Below the pieces are notes generated by a model, which searched no databases, was not told the DNA's origin, and was given only the letters and a program-made list of their open reading frames with translations. Both the position numbers and the translations under genes were made by a program. Shown here in pieces: positions 21,043 through 31,029 of a stretch of DNA of 64,000 nt; within the stretch, counting starts at the first letter, position 1; each line of letters opens with the position of its first letter. Source of the DNA: Perkinsus olseni (lineage: Eukaryota > Perkinsozoa > Perkinsida > Perkinsidae); NCBI GenBank assembly GCA_013115135.1, contig JABANP010000181.1, positions 31,295 through 95,294 of the forward strand, written 5' to 3'.

Positions 21043-22330
21043 AACGAATCAGTTGAACTCAGATGATTACAGCTTCAAGAACGCCCATGAAAACACAGGA
21101 CCATTCTGAATGACATGCACGCTCAGTATGAGCTCATGATCATAATAGGGAGAACGCTGTCGAAGGCACGGCAAGCCTAATCTGAATCTTATGGGAATCA
21201 TAATATAGGTGATCACGTGCTAGGCAATCGGATCCCACATTTCAACTTTTCGGAGCAACAATCAGCCGCGAGGAATACTCTCCGGCGATGGATTGTCAGA
21301 CCTGAACCAGTAAGTTCAGATCAATAGTATGCCCAGGACCTGGCCTTGGACCCAGGCCCTGGGTGTCAATCACTTCAGGAGCAAACTCATTCATACGGAA
21401 AGGCATCGTGGAGTTACAATAGCCAATTGCTTGATGCGGCTTGCACCCCGACTAGGAACTTCCTAGTGGGAAGTAGGGCGCAACAAGTTGTCAGTATCAA
21501 CCATTAGGCGGGTGCTGGGCAGCATAACAATACTATACCATTAGGGAGGTCATCAACCATCACTCATGACGATAAGCCGCACCAACCAGCATAATCTCGT
21601 TACGATGAACAAATGCAGTAGTTCAAATGAACACCCGGCACGCACACGCATCGTTACTAACAGGAACCGGCGAGAGGTAGACAACTGTTGTCTAAGACGA
21701 GGTAGGCTTCGCAATCACCTCAGCCAAAGTTAATGGACCACTAGGGATCGTTATCATGGCAAGCTTAATCTCGGCTTGCCCAGCTGATCTAAGGGAGGGC
21801 CGCCCAGCGCTTCGGCTTTTCGCCTCTACTCCTCGGACCGTCGATAAATCAGGAAATTCTGTCGTACGACGCGCGTGCACACGTGGATTCGATGTCACCT
21901 ACCCGACGAAGCCCTCCAAACCACCGAAGGGTCCATTCGGCCTACGAGGTCGCTATTTCCGCCATCGAGTACATCACTGTGAGGCTCTTGGATATCATAA
22001 GTGAATGTGATCTTATCACATCCGTAAGTCAGGACACCATTAAGGCACTTGGATCGTGCTGGAGACACCGAATTGGCGAATAAGACTCAGGTCAGCCGCG
22101 TGCATGCTTTCCAGGCCCTAGAATTTGGGAATCAATTACGCGTATGAGGAGCTCCATAATTGTGGAAAACAATGTCGCTGATGGAAGCCAGCGGTGAGGG
22201 CCTTAGGGAGAACCTTTATGCTGCGTCTTCCAACCTGCGAGAGCTCTGCGGCAATGTATTGCGACGTCAAAGGGCACCACGCACGTGCAACTGAAAACCT
22301 GTTCGTCGAGGAGCACGCAAGTCATGATCT
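21043..22330. other. Duplicated upstream flank, otherwise unassigned
   Basis: 21060-21190 aligns, inverted, with 35240-35400 upstream of copy 2. A 14-bp insertion signature sits at 21451-21472 (ACTAGGAA c TTCCTAGT GGGAA). The rest holds no supported gene. Confidence 0.5.
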
Positions 22331-22987
22331 GGGGCCCATTTCAAAAGTCTCCTTAAAGAGGACTTCTTGAAGTTCTTAAGCGCGAAACGGCTGGATTTTT
22401 GTTAATCCGGGTTCAAAAGGCCGCCTCAATAACCTAAAGAAGGCTTCCTTTATCCATCTGCTTCCTACGAGCTAAGAAGCACTCCTTTAAGAACGCTTCA
22501 TGAGGCAAAAAGCACCCGATAAACCTCTCAAGAAGCTTTAACTTGTTTCAAAAGGCGGTCTTTCTCGAGCCTTGCAGCTTAAGAAGCTTAACCTCCTCGA
22601 GAGGAGGTTATGGGGGGATTGTCGGCCTTCGAGCCGAAATTTCTACGTCGCGACGCGCCTCGCTACGCTTCCGACTTAGCGATAATTCAATATCTACCTT
22701 CAACTTGCTTCCTCCTTCAATTTTAAACCTTCTTTCCCAGTTCAATGAAATTCAATGCCTCAATGAATTAACGCGGTTTCCAACGCCGGTTCGATTCCCA
22801 TCCAGGACACCTATTTTTCGATGAATTTTATTGCTTGAGAAGCTCAATAAGGCTTCTTAAGGTATAAGAAGTCAGCCTTAAAGAAGGAAAATCTTTCGAA
22901 ACAGGCTGTGCTTCTTGAACAATTTCTTATAAGAGGTTCTTATACCTCAAGAAGTGCTTCTTTAGCGAGACTTTTGAAATAGGCCCC
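22331..22987. mobile_element. Inverted-repeat element, GGGGCC family, member 1
   Basis: Ends read GGGGCCCATTTCAAAAGTCTC and, inverted, GAGACTTTTGAAATAGGCCCC. The interior is packed with short palindromic words built from AAGAAG/CTTCTT and CTTAAG, especially near both ends. A tRNA B-box-like GGTTCGATTCC lies at 22788-22798. There is no coding capacity, so it is non-autonomous. No target-site duplication was clear. Confidence 0.7.
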
Positions 22988-23530
22988 TGGGCTGTTAGCA
23001 AAGGGGTCGTTAGATAGACGAATTCCTGAACTCGAATCGGTTCACGTCCCAAGATCCATTCCAGAATTGACCTTGAGCTGCAGAATCAGTTTACTGAGCA
23101 CACTCTGCTTCAAGACTTGATGAAGTGTAGTGAACCTCATCAGAGGACGCTCCTCTCTAATTGTGGTTTTATTCGGATACATCGCTGTTTTCGATCTGTC
23201 TCGACGGCGTGTGCAGGTCGATGATATCTTATCGCCCTTTATGTATTGCTCAAGCGTGAATCTAGTAGTTACTAGTGAGACTGGTGATCAGTCACTGATC
23301 TCAAGATATAAATAACTAGGAAGTATCAAGAGCCTGACTTCCTCTCCTGTGTCACAGTTTCTATCGAGTTCTAAAGGTGACGAGCTTCCTGCTTACTTTA
23401 GTGAACGGCCTGGTCAAGCCGGGAACACTACAAAGGAATGAAGTGAGGACGCACGACTGCATACGCGCTGCGTTCGCTCGGTATCATCGGGTGAACTGGC
23501 TGCAAAAACCACTCCCCATCTTCCGTTCAA
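22988..23530. other. No supported gene
   Basis: Short frames only. A mirror-form insertion signature with two mismatches lies at 23280-23301 (ACTGG TGATCAGT c ACTGATCT). Confidence 0.4.
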
Positions 23531-24529
23531 GGTAGACGGGCTGTTCAGTAAGCTTCTGATAAAACTATTCCAGAACTACAGTATCTCGATCAGTAAGATC
23601 AAATCTGTAGTTCTCAGAATCAATTCTCAGAATGCATTCCCGTATTTCAGAACGAGTTCTGGAATCAGTTCCGAGATGTGTGCAAACTTTGAACTTCAAA
23701 GAACTCAATTCTGAGAATCGATTCTCAGGATAGATTCCGGCTACCAACTTGGCGACATTCAGGGCCTATGACTTAGGGAGTTCAAGTGCATTTCCTTAAG
23801 GAAGTCCTTAAGGGAATTGGGTAAAACCTTAAGGGGTTGGCTTAGTGGGTATCATAGGGCTAGGACCTAAACCTTGAAGCGTAAGGATCTAAGCTTAGGA
23901 CCTACGACTTAAGACCTTAAGGTTTTACTCAAGGTCCTTAAGGTGTAGGAGAGTCGGTATCACAACGCTTAGGTACTTGAAAAATCCTCAAGGTTTTCGG
24001 CTCCTTAAGGAGCACCATTCAAGGTTGGTCCGGAGCAGCCTTTACGGACCTCCAGACCACTCCTAACCTGCTGGGCGCGCGATTATTGAAATTTGTTGTT
24101 AATCCATGGTATGAAACCCACGAAGGTTCTAGTCCCACCTTGCCCACTACTCGTCATTCTCATAGTATAAAACTCGTACTACTACCCACGCTCCAACTTT
24201 AGTTAGTTTCGCACACACTTTCACACTAGTTGAGGCAAAACTCCCGCAGAATGGCCAAAAAGACTATCATCGCTGACCACCCGTCAAGCATCAACGATCA
24301 TTCTACGCCCTTCTACGCCACCCGTAGACTATGCCGCGTTGCACGGCCCGCGTAGTATCTCCTCTCCTATCTCTTCTGCGGGTTGCATAGTACAACTTGT
24401 ACTGTACAAGCCGCAGGCCTCCACATCAGTTACAATTGAAGACGTTGTAAGGTGGACTTGGTCGAATGGATATGTTCTATGTTAGACATGCCCGTGTCCA
24501 GGGTTCAATTTTTGGTACAGCGACTATAC

Positions 24530-24850
24530 TGTTGTGGGACGAATTGGTCGTCACTCGCCACAATTCTCAGTCACGCGCCATAAAACCTTCGGCCCGAGAT
24601 GAGTAGACAATTCCTGTGACCATTGTGATATGGCTCTGGTAGCTCAATGACGCTAAGCTGTGCTGAAGCTATAGAGTGCTTCACACGTACTCGTTAACAT
24701 AGACGATTCGTAGACTATTCGTACGTAATCGACGCTTCTTGTATTCGTACAAGTGCGTATCAAGGTGCAAGGTTTTGGTTGCGTTATTTTACCCTAGTTG
24801 GCCGGTTATTGTTACACGTTGTAGTCTATACAGCCCCGTATACCTTGACA
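24530..24850 (+). repeat. 5' LTR
   Basis: 321 bp, TG...CA termini, with one TTCGGCCCG copy at 24588-24596. Near-identical to the 3' LTR, indicating recent insertion. Confidence 0.9.
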
Positions 24851-25406
24851 TCTAATTGGTAGAATGGGATTATTGTGGTGGACTTGAGGTAGCCCATCTT
24901 TTCAATTTTACTCGTATTGCTTTGTTCGTTGACATGAGGTGTCATGATTGTTTGATGTGACGTCCCGTTGTAAGCTAGCTGTTCTCTGTGATACGTATCC
25001 GTTAGACTTTCTCTTCGGCCTGGCAGTTGTGAGCCTCGTCCTGAGAATGGTCTTCTTGTGATGACAGGGTTTCTGTCTCCTTGTGCTCGCACGTGCTGAT
25101 GAAATTTCGATCGAATTGTTATAATTGTGCACTATTAGTTTTAAGCGCTTATCAAGGATCGTTCCTTTATGATAGGACTCCTGTGCCTGCCTGCGGATGG
25201 CACAGTTGAGGCCGTATTAATTACGTTATTCGTTGTTGTCGTGATTTTGATTGTGCGTGACGCAATGTTCGTGCACGCACGCGATTGTCTATCCGTTAAT
25301 TGCCTGCGACCGTTTCTGATCTTAGCGGCGCCAGTATGAAACCGTTTCGGCCCGTAGATGTCCGGTGTCCGATTCTCGTTGATTACTGTCTTAGGCTTTT
25401 GACATA

Positions 25407-28400
25407 ATGTCGGCTAACGGTAACCTGCTACGTCTGCAAGAGCTTCTGGAAGTGCCGCCTGAGAGACGTGGAGAGTCTATGCAGCACTTCCTCGAGATTA
25501 TTCGTCAAGAAGATCCGCCTACACCCACTTCGGCCCGCCAGTATGAGCACTCCCCGGAAGACTTTACTGGTGCTGGTATCAACCGTCGTCCTCGGCCCGT
25601 TACTGGAGAAGATGGTCGTGTCCGTAAACTTCACGATCGTAATGGCCAGTTGATGACTATTGCTCCTAATAGTAGCGCGTCTTACTCCCCCAAGTGGTTT
25701 TCGGCCCGTAGTATCAGTGGCGCTCTTCGCGCCCTGGTCTCGTGGGGTTTTCCCTGGGTTCGTGATGAGGTGTTGGCCGAGGCTTGGGGTGAGCCGTTTT
25801 TATGGGACGATGGTTCGGTCGAGCTATGTGCGGTGGCAGCTTTCTATACGAAGGTGATTGATGTACCCTCGTACGAGAGAACTGTTGCTGGTTCGGCCCG
25901 TGACGACTTGGCTGTCAAGTGTTACGCCTGCGGTTTCTTCTTGTCGAGAGAGCTGGCCTATTTTTGCGATGTCTGCACCTGCGTGGTCAAGGTCAATGGT
26001 CACAATGCTGGTGACCAGATCTGGAGCCTGCGCAGGCACTTCGCTAGCAACGGGCATCGTGATAATCAGTGCTCGTTGCCGGGTCGTGCCAATCGTGGAC
26101 GACTCAGTATGTTTCCATTTTTCTTTATGGATCATGAATGCTTCCGGTCCCTTTCGGCCCGTCAGTTTATGGATAATCTGCAGAGTGATGGTCTCAACCC
26201 GGCGTTGAAGCGGTTTGCTGCGGTGTTGCGAGCGTATCTTCGGCCCGGTACTCACTTTGTGTATATCCATAGAGGCCTAGGCCGACTGTTCTGCCTCTCT
26301 CGTCGTGAGCGGTTTGCACCGTCCAACCATCGTAGTGGTTCGGCCCCGTTCGTGCTGGAAGAAGGTACTTGTCCTTATGACCGAGTCATCAATAGAGCTC
26401 TTCGCCGACTTCGTGAAGATAATTTTGGTATGGTTCGGCCTGATGTGGATGTGGTTATGAGTGAGGAGTCAGGAGTTGGAGCTTCGCGTGAAGGCGAGTC
26501 CGAGTCTTCGGCCCGACCTATTCAAGCGACTGCTATTCCTCCTCCACCACCATTACCAGTTGGATATCAAGTGACGAGTGCGCCTCCTCTACCACCACCG
26601 GTTGGATATTCTGGAGTTCTACGTCGGCCCGAGAATGTGATGATGGCAAGGCCGTTGCTTCGTCCTGTGCGCTCTCAAGATCGCTCGGCCCGACCTACGT
26701 TTCCGCCTCTTCCTCCGTTGCCGGAAGACCAGGTGCAAGCTGAGGACTTACGACTTCCGACTGTTGGTCGTGTACCTCCAACGGGACCTTCGAGACGGCG
26801 TGATTGGGAAGGACCTCCTCCTGCTAGTCGTTACGAGCACCATGATCAAGGACCAGCTGATGTTCCAAGACCACTGCCAATGCCACGCTCCTCTTTGGCG
26901 ACGACTCCCTATGATCGTGGGTATCGCTATGGTCATGGTTCTGCGGTATCCTTGGCCCCAGCAGAGCCTCGAGTTCAGGAGATTGAAGAGACCCCGGCAG
27001 AGGCGCCTTCGAGACCTGTGGAACTTCGGCCCGCTCGGCAAGAACTGGCTGTGGTCCCTGCTTCTTCTTCGGCCCAAGAAGATGTGACGGAGCTGAGATC
27101 GCCGTTTCCTCGTAATGTGGTGCCGATAGAAGAAGGAGCGGTATTGTTGACTTCGGTGGCAGGACTTGGTGCTGATGGTTTAGTCGTCTCCGATATGTTC
27201 CCTGCCCAGGTGGATGTTCATCACATTAGTGGTGTTCTTCAAGTACCAGGCAGTCTGTTGTTGGCGGCTACGATAACTATCCAGATCCCCACGGATGTCA
27301 CTACTGGTCTGGCTATCGAAGGAGATTCGGCCCTTGAAGCTTTGGCGGTGTCGCGACCCCGTGGAGAAGAAGAAGCTCTACAAGATTTGCTGAGTGCGTC
27401 TCCTTCGGCCCGTGCTATGGACGATACGGTGGATTGGCGAGAGTTCGACGTTCGATCGTTGGCCAATACCGAAGCTGAGGTGGATGTCATCAACCAGACT
27501 TTGGAGTCACTCCCTATTTCGGAAGATTTGGGTGGCTTTGTACCTCCTCTTCGGCCCGGTAACCTCACCAACTTTGACTGGGATATCGACTCTACTATTC
27601 GTCGAGCTGGTATGAGTCACCCTGGATGGACTTCGCCCTGGCCTTTTCGTCCTGGACCATATATGCCGTGGAGAATGGTCGCTTTGAGAAGAGACCAAGA
27701 TTCGGCCCGTGGAGATATGACGTATCTGGAACGCCCTCCTTACTTGGTAACTCGTGATCAAGTATTGAACGGTGATTGGGGTACGTTCTGGAGAGGTTTC
27801 GACGCTTCACGTGGTTGTCCTGGCCTCCTCAAGAATGAGTTTGTCGCCTTCAACCACCCTCTGGTTGCTGGCGTGGTGCCGAGCTTTGACGAAGACTGTT
27901 CGGCCCGTCTGCTCTTTCTCAACGAGCTTGGTGAAGGTCCTACGCGTGGTCATAGTACTCGCGAAGAAGCTTGGCCCGCGGATCCGGTGATCCCCTGTGC
28001 GCATGCCATACTGCGTTGGCTACATTCGGCCCAACTTGGAGCGATGGCGGTGACTATTCATTGTTCCGGAGGTTCGGCCCAAGGAGTCATCCGCTCGGAA
28101 GCGAGCGTGCTGTTTTGCTGCGAATATCATCTGGAAGACTCGTTGGTTTCGGTTATGCGATTGAGTCGAGAACGCCCACTTATGCCTAACAGCTACGTGT
28201 TTTCGGCCCATTCTAACCGTGCCTTCGACTGTGGTCTCTTGGATGATCAAGGCCGCCCTTCCGGCCTGGATAGGCCTGAGTCGCTCGTCGACATGTTGTA
28301 CAAGTACGAGTCGGTGCGAGCTCGTGATGGTCATCCGCTGCCAAGGACTCCGTTGACACCGTTCCCTGAGCCTTTTGATCTTCGGCCCCGTGATCGTGTT

Positions 28401-28583
28401 TCGGCTCCTGCTACTGGTGTTAATCGTCCCCGTCGTCCGGAGCGCTATTCTCTGAACTACGGTTGGTCTCGTGTCGCCGGTAATTTTGAGGAGTTAGCTC
28501 GGCCCGTTCTAGATCGCTGGTCTAGGATTCGAGGGTTCGGCCCGAGAAACGACGAAGGTCAGGCTCGCCATGGACAAGACTGA
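25407..28583 (+). CDS. 1058-residue protein of unknown function inside the LTR element
   Basis: Opens at ATG 25407 and closes at TGA 28581-28583 without interruption. Residues about 172-192 form a Cys cluster (C-x2-C-x11-C-x2-C-x-C) followed near residue 209-222 by a His/Cys segment RRHFASNGHRDNQC, so a zinc-binding domain is likely. Residues about 377-400 are a proline-rich linker (IPPPPPLPVGY). The C-terminal third is globular-looking, with GDWGTFWRGFD and AMAVTIHCSGGSAQG. No polymerase or protease motif is present. It may be a divergent Gag. The tripeptide Ser-Ala-Arg and the pair Arg-Pro recur because the word TTCGGCCCG recurs in the DNA in different frames. Confidence 0.75.
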   Translation: MSANGNLLRLQELLEVPPERRGESMQHFLEIIRQEDPPTPTSARQYEHSPEDFTGAGINRRPRPVTGEDGRVRKLHDRNGQLMTIAPNSSASYSPKWFSARSISGALRALVSWGFPWVRDEVLAEAWGEPFLWDDGSVELCAVAAFYTKVIDVPSYERTVAGSARDDLAVKCYACGFFLSRELAYFCDVCTCVVKVNGHNAGDQIWSLRRHFASNGHRDNQCSLPGRANRGRLSMFPFFFMDHECFRSLSARQFMDNLQSDGLNPALKRFAAVLRAYLRPGTHFVYIHRGLGRLFCLSRRERFAPSNHRSGSAPFVLEEGTCPYDRVINRALRRLREDNFGMVRPDVDVVMSEESGVGASREGESESSARPIQATAIPPPPPLPVGYQVTSAPPLPPPVGYSGVLRRPENVMMARPLLRPVRSQDRSARPTFPPLPPLPEDQVQAEDLRLPTVGRVPPTGPSRRRDWEGPPPASRYEHHDQGPADVPRPLPMPRSSLATTPYDRGYRYGHGSAVSLAPAEPRVQEIEETPAEAPSRPVELRPARQELAVVPASSSAQEDVTELRSPFPRNVVPIEEGAVLLTSVAGLGADGLVVSDMFPAQVDVHHISGVLQVPGSLLLAATITIQIPTDVTTGLAIEGDSALEALAVSRPRGEEEALQDLLSASPSARAMDDTVDWREFDVRSLANTEAEVDVINQTLESLPISEDLGGFVPPLRPGNLTNFDWDIDSTIRRAGMSHPGWTSPWPFRPGPYMPWRMVALRRDQDSARGDMTYLERPPYLVTRDQVLNGDWGTFWRGFDASRGCPGLLKNEFVAFNHPLVAGVVPSFDEDCSARLLFLNELGEGPTRGHSTREEAWPADPVIPCAHAILRWLHSAQLGAMAVTIHCSGGSAQGVIRSEASVLFCCEYHLEDSLVSVMRLSRERPLMPNSYVFSAHSNRAFDCGLLDDQGRPSGLDRPESLVDMLYKYESVRARDGHPLPRTPLTPFPEPFDLRPRDRVSAPATGVNRPRRPERYSLNYGWSRVAGNFEELARPVLDRWSRIRGFGPRNDEGQARHGQD

Positions 28584-28713
28584 TGGAATGTGAAGGTGGA
28601 TTCGGCCCGGTCGGCCGCATTTATGATGATCTGATAATGAAGATGAGACTTATTTTAATTGAGACTTTGATTTTGCATCTCTCATTCGGCGCTTAGGTTT
28701 TGCGGGGAGGAGA

Positions 28714-29034
28714 TGTTGTGGGACGAATTGGTCGTCACTCGCCACAATTCTCAGTCACGCGCCATAAAACCTTCGGCCCGAGATGAGTAGACAATTCCTG
28801 TGACCATTGTGATATGGCTCTGGTAGCTCAATGACGCTAAGCTGTGCTGAAGCTATAGAGTGCTTCACACGTACTCGTTAACATAGACGATTCGTAGACT
28901 ATTCGTACGTAATCGACGCTTCTTGTATTCGTACAAGTGCGTATCAAGGTGCAAGGTTTTGGTTGCGTTATTTTACCCTAGTTGGCCGGTTATTGTTACA
29001 CGTTGTAGTCTATACAACCCCGTATACCTTGACA
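28714..29034 (+). repeat. 3' LTR
   Basis: 321 bp, preceded directly by the purine tract at about 28703-28713. The one visible difference from the 5' LTR is g to a near its end. Confidence 0.9.
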
Positions 29035-30244
29035 ATACGGGGATTTTCAGTCGGGCGCACGCTAAACTTACTTAGGCCCTACGACTTGAGGTTTTTGAGC
29101 TCCTAATATTTAGGAGCGCCTTGAGGAGCTCCTAAGTCTTGTGATACCCACCTGAGCTCCTAACTACTCCTTAAGGGACCTTAAGGACCTAGACCTAAAT
29201 CTTAGGTCCTAAGTTTCGTGTATTCCCTAAGTTATAGGCCCTCAGAGCTGCGATCCGTTTTTTTCGATGCGCACGCCGCTCGCTAGGCTACAACAAAACT
29301 CCGGCAGGCTTCATTCGAGTAGTCTAGTGCGCTAACCGGTTGCATCGTCACTCGTACCACCCAGATTCGATTCTCGCCAGCGATTGCCTTGGTACTACTA
29401 GTGATCTACCAGCGGTAGATCGACGCTAGCGAAATTCACCGAGCAGAGGTTCAATCCCTGGTGAATGGATCGGGCGCCTGTACCAATAGGTGATGCAAAT
29501 AAGTGGTGCGAGCTAGGCTAGCTTGAGTTAGTGACCCTACAGTGGGATTTGGTATTCGTGCGTCGGGGCAGAGCCCCGGAAGACGATTTGCCCTCAACCC
29601 AACCACTCCCTGGATGCGGAGGTAGGCCACAGAAATCCAGCCATTCACAGATTGTAGATGTTGATGGGCTAGCTTTCAGTGACCTACTGGATAACCGCAA
29701 CAACTGCATGTTGTTGTCGGGCATCCACATCCCCCAACCTCTGCATCATGGGAATTTCGTTTGGATGGGCATCCCGAAACTGGCCGTCCTCAGCTGTGAT
29801 GTCACGCGCCGCGAAACTCTAAGCAAAGGTTTTACCTATTCCGAAATAACTCATTCTGGAGTGCGTTTCAGAACCGATTCGAATTTCACTGAACATGTTG
29901 GGAACCGATTCTGGAACCCATTACAGAATCTGTTCTGGATGCAGTTTGCTGAACACGATTTCGCCGAAACTAATTCTGGAATGTATTCTCAATTTCAGAA
30001 TAGGTTTACTGAACAGTGAACACCCCGAGAAACTCCCCACGGGTTGACTCTCGCCTCCGATCTCGCGATGAATATCATTCAGTGAGCTCTACTCACACTT
30101 GTACTTCTTCAGCCTCAGGAGACAGAGTGAGCAAGGGACCCCGCGAACACCAGCTCGTGACGCAAGGGTCACGTTAACGTGCACCCCGGTCATGCAGTAT
30201 GATCATAATAGCGGTATATATCATCTATAACTATAGGGCTTACT

Positions 30245-30618
30245 CACGATTCGTAATGGACGCATTGCGTCAGCGCTACCAAAACAGGAGAATCCGAAAC
30301 GGCTGGGCGTCGGCGAGGCGTCAGCAGTACTCTCACTTATCAATGGAAGCTTTCCTTATACATCGTGCTGTACATGGTATAATCGCCACGTCTCTCAGGA
30401 CAAAGGACGCCGGCTGTCACGCCAATTTTACACTATAGTGGTCTTCAATAACTCTTCCGTCGCCAGCTGCTGCGGTCTTCTCCAGCAGCTGTCTTCCTTC
30501 CTCCGAGTTGCCGCCGCCGTGAGAGAACAACGGCATCTTCTTAATTACAGACTGCCACCACACCTAAAGTGTGGCTAATCCGGTGGGACGTCTTGCTGTG
30601 CAGCAGCAGTGACGTCCA
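30245..30618 (+). pseudogene. Fragment related to the Cys-rich gene 5' region and to 46.9-47.2 kb
   Basis: 30261-30350 encodes RIRNGWASARRQQYSHLS, matching the sequence upstream of the start of the Cys-rich secreted gene (RIRNGWASARHQQHSDLS at 48810-48720, opposite strand). 30380-30600 matches 46920-47160 in the same orientation. No Cys-rich repeats follow here, so this is a relic. Confidence 0.55.
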
Positions 30619-30917
30619 GGGGCCTATTTCACAAGAAATCCTAACCGGTTAGGATTTAGGACGTCTTTAAAAATAGGATCCTAGCCTTAGGACGTCCTTA
30701 AAAGAGTCAAGCGGCTTCACATGAAAATCCTTAAAGGACAGTAGGATCCTAATTCTAAAGACGTCCTTAACTCAGGATAAATCCTAAATGTTAAGATCCT
30801 AATGTCCTACCCTTATGACCTAAGCTTAGGAATCGGTCCATGTGAAAGCCATAAGGCCTAAAAAGGCGTCCTAACCTCTTAGGATCTCAAGGAAAATCGT
30901 CCTATGAAATAGGCCCC
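30619..30917. mobile_element. Inverted-repeat element, GGGGCC family, member 2
   Basis: Ends GGGGCCTATTTCACAAG and, inverted, GGGGCCTATTTCATAGGAC. The 299 bp interior is made almost wholly of TCCTAA/TTAGGA words in both orientations. No coding capacity. Confidence 0.75.
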
Positions 30918-31029
30918 AGATGATCCATGATAGCCTTCATAAGACGGTTAAAGGCCTTTCAGCGCTTCAGGTCCGTCACGACCTTGTAGAGATGGGTGGG
31001 TATTCCCCCGGCCACCCCCTTCCGCGCAG

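Larger units (their letters stand above)
24530..29034 (+). mobile_element. Young LTR retrotransposon without pol (non-autonomous)
   Basis: Two 321 bp LTRs (24530-24850 and 28714-29034) begin TGTTGTGGGAC, end CCTTGACA and differ at one base that I can see. A 4-bp target duplication ATAC flanks them (24526-24529, 29035-29038). A plausible primer binding site TGGTAGAATGGGATT starts at 24857, and a polypurine tract GGGGAGGAGA precedes the 3' LTR. The single long ORF has no RT, protease, integrase or RNase H motif. It is therefore a non-autonomous LTR element that carries an intact protein, or an element whose protein is unlike known Gag. Confidence 0.85.
23761..29240. mobile_element. Middle nested element with AGGGCCTA ends
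   Basis: The left end AGGGCCTATGACTTAGGGA and the right end (inverted) AGGGCCTATAACTTAGGGA differ at one position. Both subterminal regions are full of CCTTAAGG and CTTAGG words. The LTR element at 24530-29034 interrupts it; joined, the element is about 975 bp. A B-box-like GGTTCTAGTCC lies at 24125-24135. An insertion signature lies at 24388-24409 (TAGTACAA c TTGTACTG TACAA). Confidence 0.6.
23531..30018. mobile_element. Outer nested element with CTGTTCAGTAA ends
   Basis: The left end starts CTGTTCAGTAAGC and the right end, inverted, starts CTGTTCAGTAAACC. Next to each end lie dense words of the type GAATTCTGAGAATC or TTCTGGAA/TTTCAGAA (23560-23745 and 29840-30018). Between them sit a second inverted-repeat element and, inside that, the LTR element. 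Removing the inserts leaves about 1 kb. Right-half sequence 29281-29480 has tRNA-like boxes (GATTCGATTCT at 29364, GGTTCAATCC at 29448). The two ends match over only about 11 bases, so the pairing is tentative. Confidence 0.5.

Noticed and set aside
23565..23747. 60-codon frame rich in charged residues
   Set aside because: It consists of GAATTCTGAGAATC-type palindromic words at an element end, with no start context or relative.
29531..30019. 162-codon frame in the right half of the outer nested element
   Set aside because: Its 3' half is made of the element's palindromic words, and nothing in the 5' half resembles a domain.
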